22,257 nt of DNA, from the NCBI GenBank assembly GCA_050250795.1, contig JBFWNZ010000018.1, positions 1-22,257 of the forward strand, in the 5' to 3' direction. Below are positions 15,640 to 22,257 of this stretch, one piece after another (the first letter of the stretch is position 1; each line of letters opens with the position of its first letter). The notes below the pieces were generated by a model. The model had not been told where the DNA came from. It did no database searches and was given only the letters and a program-made list of their open reading frames with translations. The DNA comes from JBFWNZ01 sp050250795 (lineage in GTDB: Bacteria; Pseudomonadota; Alphaproteobacteria; UBA8366). Made by a program: the position numbers and the translations under genes.

Positions 15640-16419
15640 GTGGAGATCACCGACGCCCAGCTGCATCGCTATGCCCGGCACATCGTGCTGGACGAGGTGG
15701 GCGAGGCGGGCCAGCTTGCCCTGCTGGGCGCGCGCGTCCTGGTGATCGGCGCCGGAGGGCTGGGTTCGCCGCTGCTGATGTATCTGGCCGCCGCCGGGGT
15801 CGGCACGCTGGGCGTGATCGATTTCGACACGGTCGACCTGACCAACCTTCAGCGCCAGATCGTCCACGGCACCGAGACCATCGGCGAGCCGAAGGTGACG
15901 AGTGCGGCGGAACGGCTCGCCGACATCAACCCCGAGGTGCGGGTGGAGACGCATCGCGCGCGGCTCACGCCGGACAATGCGTTGGACCTGATCTCCCGCT
16001 ACGATCTGGTCGCCGACGGGTCGGACAATTTCACCACCCGTTATCTGGTCAACGACGCCTGCTTCTTCGCGCGCAAGCCGCTGGTCACGGCGGCGCTGCT
16101 GCGTTTCGAAGGCCAGCTTGCGACCTTCCGTGCGGGCGTCGGGGACAATCCCTGCTATCGCTGCCTGTTTCCCAGCCCGCCGGACCCGGCGCTGGTGCCG
16201 CGCTGCGAGCAGGCGGGCATATTCGGCTCCATCGCGGGCGTGATGGGCACCCTGCAGGCGACCGAGGTGCTGAAGGAACTGCTGGGGCTGGGGCAGAGCC
16301 TGACCGGCAAGCTGATGCTCTATGACGGCCTCGGTGCCGGATTCCGCACCCTGTCGGTCCGGCGCGATCCCGATTGCGCGCTGTGCGGCGACACCCCGGC
16401 GATCCGCGGGCTCGGTTAG
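15640..16419 (+). CDS. ThiF/MoeB/HesA-family E1-like adenylyltransferase
   Basis: Members adenylate the C-terminal Gly-Gly of a ubiquitin-like sulfur carrier (MoaD, ThiS or others) so that it can accept sulfur. The 259-residue protein has the nucleotide-binding GAGGLGSP (37-44), FDTVDLTNLQRQ (62-73) with the conserved Arg and Asn, and DGSDNFTTR (126-134). Two zinc-binding pairs, Cys172/Cys175 (CYRC) and Cys246/Cys249 (CALC), are present, and Cys189 precedes AGIFGSIAGVMG. There is no C-terminal rhodanese domain, so it is MoeB/HesA-like rather than MoeZ/MOCS3-like. The GTG at 15640 is preferred because GAGGG lies 9 nt upstream; a TTG at 15634 overlapping the cysK stop is the alternative. No sulfur-carrier gene is in view, so the partner is unknown. 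Confidence 0.92.
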   Translation: MEITDAQLHRYARHIVLDEVGEAGQLALLGARVLVIGAGGLGSPLLMYLAAAGVGTLGVIDFDTVDLTNLQRQIVHGTETIGEPKVTSAAERLADINPEVRVETHRARLTPDNALDLISRYDLVADGSDNFTTRYLVNDACFFARKPLVTAALLRFEGQLATFRAGVGDNPCYRCLFPSPPDPALVPRCEQAGIFGSIAGVMGTLQATEVLKELLGLGQSLTGKLMLYDGLGAGFRTLSVRRDPDCALCGDTPAIRGLG

Positions 16420-16420
16420 G

Positions 16421-17407
16421 TCAGAACATCGTCTCAAGCACGCGGTCGGGCGGGTTGTGGCCGTCCACGAAGCTTTTGATGTTCACGATCACCTTCTCGC
16501 CCATGGCGATCCGGCCCTCGATGGTGGCGGAGCCCATATGCGGCAGCAGCACGACGTTGTCCATGTCCAGCAGCTTCGGATTGACCGACGGCTCGTGCTC
16601 GAACACGTCGAGGCCGGCACCGCCCAGCTTGCCGGCGGCCAGCATGCGGGTCATCGCCGCCTCGTCGATCACCTCGCCGCGGCTGGTGTTGACGATATAG
16701 GCGTGCGACGGCATCAGGGCGAGCCGCCGGGCCGAGAGCAGGTGATATGTGGCGGGCGTATGCGGACAGTTGACCGAGACGATGTCCATATGCGCCAGCA
16801 TCTGGTCCAGGCTGTCCCAGTATGTCGCCTCCAGCTCTCCCTCGATCTCGGGATGGACGCGGCGCCGGTTGTGGTAATGCACCGACACGCCGAAGCCGCG
16901 CGCGCGGCGCGCGACGGCCTGGCCGATGCGGCCCATGCCGATGATGCCCAGCCGCTTGCCCCAGATGCGATGGCCCAGCATGGTCGTCGGGCCCCAGCCG
17001 CTCCAGCGGCCGGCGCGGACCATGCGTTCGCCCTCGGACAGCCGGCGCGGCACGGCGAGGATCAGCGCCATGGTCATGTCGGCCGTATCCTCGGTCAGCA
17101 CGCCGGGCGTGTTCGTGATGGTGATGCCGCGCTCGCGCGCGGCGCGGATATCGATGTTGTCGACGCCCGTGCCATAGGCGGCGATCAGCCGCAGTTGCGG
17201 GCCGGCGGCCGCGATCACCTCGGCATCGATGCGGTCGGTCACGGTCGGCACCAGCACATCGGCCGTTGCCGCAGCCTCGACGAGGCCCGCCTTGCCGAAG
17301 GGTTCGTCGGCCAGATTCAGGCGCGCGTCGAACAGCTCCTTCATCCGCGTCTCGATGGCGTCGGGCAGCTTCCGGGTCACGATGACCAGCGGCTTCTTTC
17401 GGATCAT
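16421..17407 (-). CDS. D-2-hydroxyacid dehydrogenase (glyoxylate/hydroxypyruvate reductase-like)
   Basis: This NAD(P)-dependent enzyme reduces 2-oxoacids to D-2-hydroxyacids. The 328-residue protein shows the catalytic trio Arg243 (NTSRGEVID), Glu272 (DVFEHEP) and His290 (LPHMGSAT), and the Rossmann motif GMGRIG (158-163). The loop after the second strand reads HNRRR, so three arginines stand where NAD-specific enzymes usually have an acidic residue, pointing to NADPH. The segment AYGTGVDNID (77-86) binds substrate. Glyoxylate or hydroxypyruvate is the likely substrate by family resemblance, not proven. The ATG at 17407 was chosen, with GAGGAG 11 nt upstream. It converges on the E1-like gene with a single base between the stops. 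Confidence 0.93.
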   Translation of the reverse strand: MIRKKPLVIVTRKLPDAIETRMKELFDARLNLADEPFGKAGLVEAAATADVLVPTVTDRIDAEVIAAAGPQLRLIAAYGTGVDNIDIRAARERGITITNTPGVLTEDTADMTMALILAVPRRLSEGERMVRAGRWSGWGPTTMLGHRIWGKRLGIIGMGRIGQAVARRARGFGVSVHYHNRRRVHPEIEGELEATYWDSLDQMLAHMDIVSVNCPHTPATYHLLSARRLALMPSHAYIVNTSRGEVIDEAAMTRMLAAGKLGGAGLDVFEHEPSVNPKLLDMDNVVLLPHMGSATIEGRIAMGEKVIVNIKSFVDGHNPPDRVLETMF

Positions 17408-17436
17408 GGCGGCGACGGCTCCTCGCTCACGCGCGG

Positions 17437-17468
17437 CATTTAGGCCGCTGGACACCCCGATGTCCAGC
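17437..17468 (-). promoter_or_regulatory. Promoter of the 2-hydroxyacid dehydrogenase with overlapping palindrome
   Basis: On the minus strand TGGACA (17466-17461) and TAAATG (17442-17437) lie 18 bp apart. A perfect 8-bp inverted repeat, GCTGGACA and TGTCCAGC around a 6-nt centre (17447-17468), covers the -35 hexamer and half of the spacer, the usual position of a repressor site. The predicted transcript would start about 23 nt before the gene. Confidence 0.45.
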
Positions 17469-17485
17469 CCAAGCGCTGCTTCGGC

Positions 17486-17516
17486 TTGACCCGACTCCCC
17501 AGACTGCCTTTATAAA
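17486..17516 (+). promoter_or_regulatory. Promoter of the SH3-repeat protein gene
   Basis: TTGACC (17486-17491) is followed after 19 bp by TATAAA (17511-17516), or after 18 bp by TTATAA. Hexamers are good, spacing slightly long. GACTC (17493-17497) lies in the spacer and GATTC (17524-17528) just after the expected start point, so two GANTC methylation-type sites flank the core promoter. Confidence 0.55.
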
Positions 17517-17554
17517 TCAACAGGATTCGAGGCCTTGTTGGGGAGTTGTCTGAA

Positions 17555-18055
17555 ATGCGCCCGACCCGGCTCGCCGCTGCCCTGGTGTTTGCGGTCGCGC
17601 TCGTGGCGTCCCTGCGCGTCCAGGCGCAGACGGGCGATCCCGAGACCGCCATCCCCCGCTTCGTCTCGCTGCGCTCGGGCGAGGTGAATGTGCGTGCCGG
17701 ACCGGGCCCGCGCTATCCCATCAAATGGGTGTTCATGCAGAAGGACATGCCGGTCGAGGTGGTCGCCGAATACGACACCTGGCGCAAGGTGCGCGACTGG
17801 GAGGGGTCCGAAGGCTGGATTCACCGGGCCATGCTGTCGAGCCGGCGCAGCGTGATCGTGACCAGCGATACGCACACCATCCGGCGCGAACCGAGCGAGG
17901 GATCGCCGGCCGTGGCCCGGCTGGCGCCGGGTATGGTCGCGGTGGTGGAGAATTGCGATTCCAGCTGGTGCCGCGTGACTGCATCCGGTTACGAAGGCTG
18001 GCTGCCGCGCGACGGGCTCTGGGGCCTGTATCCCGGCGAGGTCGTGCAGCAGTAG
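17555..18055 (+). CDS. Secreted protein with two bacterial SH3-like repeats
   Basis: The 166-residue product is probably exported to the periplasm: an Arg-containing N-terminus, a hydrophobic core LAAALVFAVALVASL and a VQA-type cleavage site near residue 24. Two SH3-like repeats follow. The first (about 36-93) has the typical NVRAGPGPRYPIKWV and ends GWIHRAML; the second (about 98-155) has TIRREPSEGSPAVARLAPG and ends GYEGWLPRDGLWG. Cys134 and Cys139 could form a disulfide. Such domains usually bind cell-wall peptides, but there is no catalytic domain here, so the role is unknown. The ATG at 17555 has GGGGAG 9 nt upstream; an in-frame TTG three codons earlier is less likely. It is divergent from the dehydrogenase and has its own promoter candidate. 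Confidence 0.9.
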   Translation: MRPTRLAAALVFAVALVASLRVQAQTGDPETAIPRFVSLRSGEVNVRAGPGPRYPIKWVFMQKDMPVEVVAEYDTWRKVRDWEGSEGWIHRAMLSSRRSVIVTSDTHTIRREPSEGSPAVARLAPGMVAVVENCDSSWCRVTASGYEGWLPRDGLWGLYPGEVVQQ

Positions 18056-18171
18056 GGGCCGCCGCCGGAACCGGCGCAACCGTTGCCGGGCATGCGGTTC
18101 GCCATCGACGCGGCGGTCGCGTCCGGGGGCACGGGGATCGCCGTCCAATTCCATCTCCCGGCATCCAGGCC

Positions 18172-18205
18172 CTTGCGCCGGTTCTCCGCCAAACTCATAT
18201 AGCGG
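18172..18205 (+). promoter_or_regulatory. Candidate heat-shock-type promoter of htpG
   Basis: CTTGCG (18172-18177) precedes CATATAGCGG (18196-18205) at near-optimal spacing (17 bp between TTGCGC and CATATA). The CTTG -35 core and a C-N-TAT-type -10 box resemble the promoters described for alphaproteobacterial RpoH. The match is partial, and a sigma-70 reading is also possible. The leader would be about 32 nt. Confidence 0.4.
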
Positions 18206-18239
18206 CCGGGCGCTGCCATCGCGGGAGGTCAACCGAGCC

Positions 18240-20174
18240 ATGAGCAAAGCGACAACGGCAAAAGCCGGTTCCGAACAAGGCGACGAAACCGCCGCGGAGC
18301 GGATGCCGTTCCAGGCGGAGGTCAGCCGCCTGCTCGACATCGTCGCCAACGCGCTCTACAGCGAGCGCGAAATCTTCCTTCGCGAGCTGATCTCCAACGC
18401 GTCGGATGCCTGCGACCGCCTGCGCTATGCGGCGGTGACGGCGCCGGATCTCGTGGGCAGCGACAGCGAATATCGTATCGACCTCACGCCCGATCCCGAC
18501 GCGGGAACCCTCACCGTCGCCGATAACGGCATCGGCATGACGCGCGAGGACATGGTCGGCAATCTCGGCACCATCGCGCGCTCGGGCACCGCTGCCTTCG
18601 TCGAGCAGTTGAAGGCGAGCGCCAAGAGCGGCGAGGGCAGTGCCACGGCGAACCTGATCGGACAGTTCGGCGTCGGCTTCTATTCGGCCTTCATGGTCGC
18701 GGATTCCGTCGAGGTGGTAAGCCGCCGGGCGGGCGAGGAGCAGGCTTGGCGATGGGTTTCGGACGGCCGCGGCGATTTCACGGTGGCGCCGGCGGAGCGG
18801 TCCGGCCGCGGCACCAGCATCGTCTTGAAGCTCAAGCCGGATGCCAGGGAGTTCCTGGAGCCGATGCGGCTGCGGCGGATCGTGAAGACCTACTCAGACC
18901 ATATCCCCTTTCCGATCCGGCTGGTTCCCGCGGCGGCAGAGGGCGAGGCCGAGCGGCTCAACGAGGCTGCCGCGCTGTGGACCCGCTCCCGTTCGGAGGT
19001 GACCGAACAGCAATACAAGGAATTCTACCACCACGTGGCGCATGCCGCCGACGATCCCTGGCTGACGCTGCATTTCCGGACCGAGGGGGTGATCGCCTAT
19101 TCCGGTCTGCTGTTCGTGCCGGGGTCGCAGCCCTTCGACCTGTTCCATCCCGACCGCAAGCCGGGGGTGAAGCTGTATGTCCGGCGCGTGTTCATCACCG
19201 ACGACTGCGCGGCGCTGGTTCCGTCCTGGCTTCGCTTCCTGCGCGGCGTCGTGGATTCGGAGGATTTGTCGCTCAACGTCAGCCGCGAGATGCTGCAGCA
19301 CGACCCGGTCCTGGCGAAGATCAAGTCGGGCCTGACCAAGCGCGTGCTGGGCGAGCTGGCGCGCAAGGCGGAGAAGGAGCCGGACAGCTATCTTCGGTTC
19401 TGGGAGCATTTCGGCGCCGTCCTCAAGGAAGGCCTGTACGAGGCCTTCGAACACCGTGACGAGTTGCTGAAGCTTGCCCGGTTCCGCTCCACCCATGACG
19501 ATGGGCTGGTCAGCCTCGCCGACTATGTCGGGCGCATGCGCGAGGGGCAGACGGCGATCTACACCATCGGCGGCGACGATCTGGACCTGCTGCGCAAGAG
19601 CCCGCAGTTGGAAGGGTTCCGCGCCAGGGGAATCGAGGTGCTGCTGCTGACCGACCCGGTCGACGAGTTCTGGGTTCCGTCGGTCGGCATCTATGACGGC
19701 AAGCCGTTCCGGTCGGTCACGCGCGGCGGGGCCGACCTGTCCGCCATCGCCGACGCCGACAAGACCGACAAGCCGGCGGAGAAGGCCCCGGAGCCGGAGG
19801 GGACGGGCGACCTGATCGCGGTCCTCAAGACGGCCCTGGGCGATGCGGTCAAGGATGTGCGGACCACCGAACGGCTGACCGACAGCCCGGTCTGCCTGAT
19901 TGCCGATGAAGGCGATCTCGACATGCGTCTGGCGCGGATGCTGAAACAGCATCGCCAGCTGGACCATGCGGACCAGCGCATCCTCGAGCTGAATCCAGGC
20001 CACCCGTTGATCCGGGCCCTGGCGGCGCGGGCGCTGGAATCCGATGCGGCGGACGCGCTCGCCGATGCGGCGCATCTGCTGCTCGATCAGGCCCGAATCG
20101 TAGAAGGCGAGCCGTTGCCCGACCCGGCCGGGTTTGCAAAGCGGCTGGCGGGAATGATGGAGCGCGGCCTTTAG
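18240..20174 (+). CDS. htpG: Molecular chaperone HtpG (bacterial Hsp90)
   Basis: HtpG is an ATP-dependent dimeric cytosolic chaperone that remodels client proteins, often with DnaK. The 644-residue protein has the GHKL ATPase with Glu49 (FLRELISNASDACDRLR), DNGIGM (95-100), GTIARSGT (110-117) and the lid and glycine loop GQFGVGFYSAFMV (141-153). The middle domain has SLNVSREMLQ with the catalytic Arg. A charged linker, DADKTDKPAEKAPEPEGTG, joins it to the C-terminal dimerisation domain, slightly longer than in E. coli (624 residues). The ATG at 18240 has GGGAGGT about 10 nt upstream. It is preceded by a 184-nt gap in which I see no second gene and followed 69 nt later by the phosphorylase gene. 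Confidence 0.98.
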   Translation: MSKATTAKAGSEQGDETAAERMPFQAEVSRLLDIVANALYSEREIFLRELISNASDACDRLRYAAVTAPDLVGSDSEYRIDLTPDPDAGTLTVADNGIGMTREDMVGNLGTIARSGTAAFVEQLKASAKSGEGSATANLIGQFGVGFYSAFMVADSVEVVSRRAGEEQAWRWVSDGRGDFTVAPAERSGRGTSIVLKLKPDAREFLEPMRLRRIVKTYSDHIPFPIRLVPAAAEGEAERLNEAAALWTRSRSEVTEQQYKEFYHHVAHAADDPWLTLHFRTEGVIAYSGLLFVPGSQPFDLFHPDRKPGVKLYVRRVFITDDCAALVPSWLRFLRGVVDSEDLSLNVSREMLQHDPVLAKIKSGLTKRVLGELARKAEKEPDSYLRFWEHFGAVLKEGLYEAFEHRDELLKLARFRSTHDDGLVSLADYVGRMREGQTAIYTIGGDDLDLLRKSPQLEGFRARGIEVLLLTDPVDEFWVPSVGIYDGKPFRSVTRGGADLSAIADADKTDKPAEKAPEPEGTGDLIAVLKTALGDAVKDVRTTERLTDSPVCLIADEGDLDMRLARMLKQHRQLDHADQRILELNPGHPLIRALAARALESDAADALADAAHLLLDQARIVEGEPLPDPAGFAKRLAGMMERGL

Positions 20175-20243
20175 GTCGGGCGACGAAGCCGCTATGAAGG
20201 GCAGGGGATCCCGGAAGGGAATCCGTCGGGAGAGTTGTCGCGC

Positions 20244-21743
20244 ATGCTGAAGGTTCGCCGTATCGCCATCGACACCTATCCGGAGAACATGGCGCTGCTG
20301 TCGCGGTCCTGCAGTGTGTACCGGGCCGAAGAGTTCCAGGCGCTCAAGAAGATCGAAATCCGCAACGACGGCCGGCAGATCCTGGCGACCCTCATCATCG
20401 CCGACGATCCGGCCCTGGTGGGGCCGGAGGAACTGGGCCTCGGCGAGCAGGCCTTCCGCCGCCTGGGGCTGGCGGAGGGGAGCCTTGTCCATATCGCCCA
20501 GGCGACGCCGCCCGGCAGTCTTGAGGCAATCCGGGCGAAGATCGCCGGGCGTACCCTGTCCGCGGCCGAGCTGGATGCGGTCATCGCGGATATCGCCGCC
20601 CACCGCTATTCGCCGATGGAGATCACCGCCTTTCTGATCGCTTCGGCCAGCTTCATGACCACCGACGAGATGCTGAACCTGACCCGCGCGATGGCGCGGG
20701 TGGGCAACCGGCTCGAATGGCAGTTTCCGCTGGTGGTCGACAAGCATTGCATCGGCGGCATTCCGGGCAACCGGACTTCGATGATCGTCGTGCCCATCGT
20801 CGCGGCGCATGGCCTGCCGATCCCCAAGACCTCGTCGCGGGCCATCACCTCGCCCGCCGGAACCGCCGACACGATGGAGGTACTGGCCCGCGTCGACCTG
20901 ACGATGCGCGAGATGCGGGCGCTGGTGGAGCAGGAGAAGGGCTGCCTGGTCTGGGGCGGGCATGTGAACCTGTCGCCGGCTGACGATATCCTGATCTCCA
21001 TCGAACGCCCGCTCGGCATCGACACGATGGAGCAGATGGTCGCCTCGATCCTGTCGAAGAAGCTGGCGGCGGGGTCGACGCACCTGGTCATCGACATCCC
21101 GGTCGGCCCCAGCGCCAAGGTGCGCGACCACGCCACGGCGGTGCGGCTGCGCAAGATGTTCGAGTATGTCGGCGGGGAAATCGGCCTGAACCTCGATGTG
21201 ATCGTCACCGACGGGTCGCAGCCCGTGGGGCGCGGGATCGGGCCGGTGCTGGAAGCCCGCGACGTGATGGCGGTGCTGCGCAACGAGCCGGACGCGCCCG
21301 CCGACCTGCGCGAGCGGGCCCTGCTGCTGGCCGGGCGGATGCTGGATTTCGATCCGGCGCTGCGCGGCGGGACCGGGCATGCACGCGCCCGCGAATTGCT
21401 GGAATCCGGCCAGGCGCTGGCGGCCATGGACCGCATCGTCGAGCGCCAGGGGCGGGTGGAGACGGCATATCCCTTGGGCCGGCTGGTGCATGAGATGCCG
21501 GCACCGGCAGATGGCATCGTCACGGCCATCGACTGTTATCGCATTGCCCGCATCGCGCGGCTGGCCGGCGCACCCATGGACAAGGGGTCCGGCATCGATC
21601 TCCTTGCCAAGGTCGGCGATCCGGTGCGCCGGGGCCAGCCGCTCTACCGCATCCACTCGGCCTTCGAATCGGATTTCGGCTTCGCCACCCGGCTCGCCGC
21701 GGACGGCTCCGGCTACGCCATCGCACCGGGCCGGGCGGCATGA
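20244..21743 (+). CDS. Thymidine/AMP phosphorylase-family protein with archaeal-type N-terminal domain
   Basis: The 499-residue product is longer than DeoA-type thymidine phosphorylase (about 440). An extra N-terminal domain of about 85 residues precedes the catalytic part, as in archaeal AMP phosphorylases, which split AMP with phosphate to adenine and ribose 1,5-bisphosphate. Catalytic motifs are intact: VDKHCIGGIPGNRTSM (165-180), KTSSRAITSPAGTAD (195-209), GCLVWGGHVNLSPADD (233-248) and GRGIGPVLEARD (329-340). Databases commonly call bacterial members putative thymidine phosphorylase (type 2); the substrate is not established here. The ATG at 20244 is preceded by GGGAGAG; an in-frame TTG three codons upstream is less likely. 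The stop overlaps the next gene, a PRPP-synthetase-like protein, by 4 nt, which suggests that both handle phosphorylated ribose. Confidence 0.9.
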   Translation: MLKVRRIAIDTYPENMALLSRSCSVYRAEEFQALKKIEIRNDGRQILATLIIADDPALVGPEELGLGEQAFRRLGLAEGSLVHIAQATPPGSLEAIRAKIAGRTLSAAELDAVIADIAAHRYSPMEITAFLIASASFMTTDEMLNLTRAMARVGNRLEWQFPLVVDKHCIGGIPGNRTSMIVVPIVAAHGLPIPKTSSRAITSPAGTADTMEVLARVDLTMREMRALVEQEKGCLVWGGHVNLSPADDILISIERPLGIDTMEQMVASILSKKLAAGSTHLVIDIPVGPSAKVRDHATAVRLRKMFEYVGGEIGLNLDVIVTDGSQPVGRGIGPVLEARDVMAVLRNEPDAPADLRERALLLAGRMLDFDPALRGGTGHARARELLESGQALAAMDRIVERQGRVETAYPLGRLVHEMPAPADGIVTAIDCYRIARIARLAGAPMDKGSGIDLLAKVGDPVRRGQPLYRIHSAFESDFGFATRLAADGSGYAIAPGRAA

Positions 21744-22257
21744 CGCGGCATCCGAAGGCTCTTTTCGCCTTCGCGGACTCCCTCGATCCGGCGCGGCGGC
21801 TGGCGGCCGCGCTCGGGCTGCCCTGCGTCGAGATCGAACTGCACCGCTTTCCCGATGGCGAAAGCCGCGTCCGCGTGCCGGAGGCGGCCGAGGCGGCGCT
21901 GCTGTACCGCTCGCTCGACCGGCCGAACGACAAGCTGGTCGATCTGCTGCTGGCGGCCTCTTCCCTGCGCGATTCGGGGACGGCCCGGCTGACGCTGGTG
22001 GCGCCCTATCTCTGCTACATGCGCCAGGACATGGCGTTCCGGCCGGGCGAGGCGGTCAGCCAGCGGGCCGTCTGCGGCTTCCTGGACCGGCTGTTCGATG
22101 CCGTGGTGACGGTCGAGCCGCATCTGCACCGCATCGATTCGCTGGCGGCGGTGTTCCCGACGGCACAGGCAGCCGCGCTGTCCGCGACCGGCCTTCTGGC
22201 GGAAGCGTTGCGTACGGACGGCGTCGACCCGGCGACGGTTCTGGTCGGTCCGGACGG
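21740..22257 (+). CDS. Ribose-phosphate pyrophosphokinase-like protein, archaeal-looking paralogue (3' part outside window)
   Basis: PRPP synthetases transfer pyrophosphate from ATP to ribose 5-phosphate. The visible 172 residues contain the ATP loop FPDGES (37-42), YMRQDMAFRPGEAVS (93-107) with the conserved Arg-Gln-Asp, VEPHLHR (125-131) in the metal-site region and VLVGPD at the cut. The RQD-x-x-F-x-PGE-x-x-S pattern resembles archaeal enzymes, while bacterial housekeeping Prs has RQDRR and VDLH. It is therefore probably a specialised paralogue rather than the main Prs. The ATG overlaps the stop of the phosphorylase gene (ATGA). The PRPP-binding loop and the C-terminus lie beyond the right edge, so activity cannot be judged. 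Confidence 0.88.
   Translation, partial: MTRHPKALFAFADSLDPARRLAAALGLPCVEIELHRFPDGESRVRVPEAAEAALLYRSLDRPNDKLVDLLLAASSLRDSGTARLTLVAPYLCYMRQDMAFRPGEAVSQRAVCGFLDRLFDAVVTVEPHLHRIDSLAAVFPTAQAAALSATGLLAEALRTDGVDPATVLVGPD

Noticed and set aside
18058..18095. CGCCGG-AA-CCGGCG palindrome after the SH3 gene as a terminator
   Set aside because: The loop would be too small and no T-run follows; left unassigned.
17989..18219. 76-codon minus-strand frame in the gap before htpG
   Set aside because: About a third overlaps the SH3 gene; there is no ribosome site or recognised motif, although a Cys/Gly-rich phrase caught the eye. Not enough to call a gene.
18894..21656. 920-codon open frame on the minus strand
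   Set aside because: It is antisense to htpG and the phosphorylase gene, is rich in His, Arg and Gln, and has no domain-like pattern; a typical GC-rich antisense frame.

Overview
The window is compact, GC-rich bacterial chromosome with very short intergenic gaps. The order of the replication genes next to rpsT, an enoyl-CoA hydratase, mutM, ubiE, ubiB, coaBC and dut is a conserved alphaproteobacterial arrangement. Protein style and base composition suggest a Rhodospirillales-like alphaproteobacterium. That placement is inference, because there is no rRNA in the window. I saw no tRNA, rRNA, CRISPR array, insertion sequence or prophage.

Left block, all on the minus strand (1-9979): reading in the direction of transcription, mutM, a small secreted unknown protein, enoyl-CoA hydratase, rpsT, a 557-bp spacer, dnaA, dnaN, recF, gyrB, and fabA, which runs off the left edge. 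dnaN and recF overlap by 4 nt and gyrB follows 46 nt later. Good promoter candidates precede rpsT and dnaN. The dnaA leader is long and holds inverted repeats. I found no canonical DnaA boxes by eye, so an origin here is not demonstrated.

Middle block, plus strand (10074-16419): ubiE and ubiB (ubiquinone synthesis), coaBC (coenzyme A), dut (dUTP removal), then an Rrf2-family regulator without the iron-sulfur cysteine cluster, cysK, and a ThiF/MoeB/HesA-type E1-like enzyme. The last three look like a small sulfur or cysteine module.

Right block (16421-22257): a D-2-hydroxyacid dehydrogenase on the minus strand ends 1 nt from the E1-like gene. It is divergent from a secreted protein with two SH3-like repeats. 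Then come htpG and a translationally coupled pair: a long-form thymidine/AMP phosphorylase-family enzyme and an archaeal-looking PRPP-synthetase paralogue cut by the right edge.

Most of the window is housekeeping DNA. The most unusual parts are the phosphorylase/PRPP-synthetase-like pair (20244-22257), the cysteine-cluster-free Rrf2 regulator beside cysK and the E1-like gene (14192-16419), a palindrome in front of fabA, and GANTC sites at several promoters.
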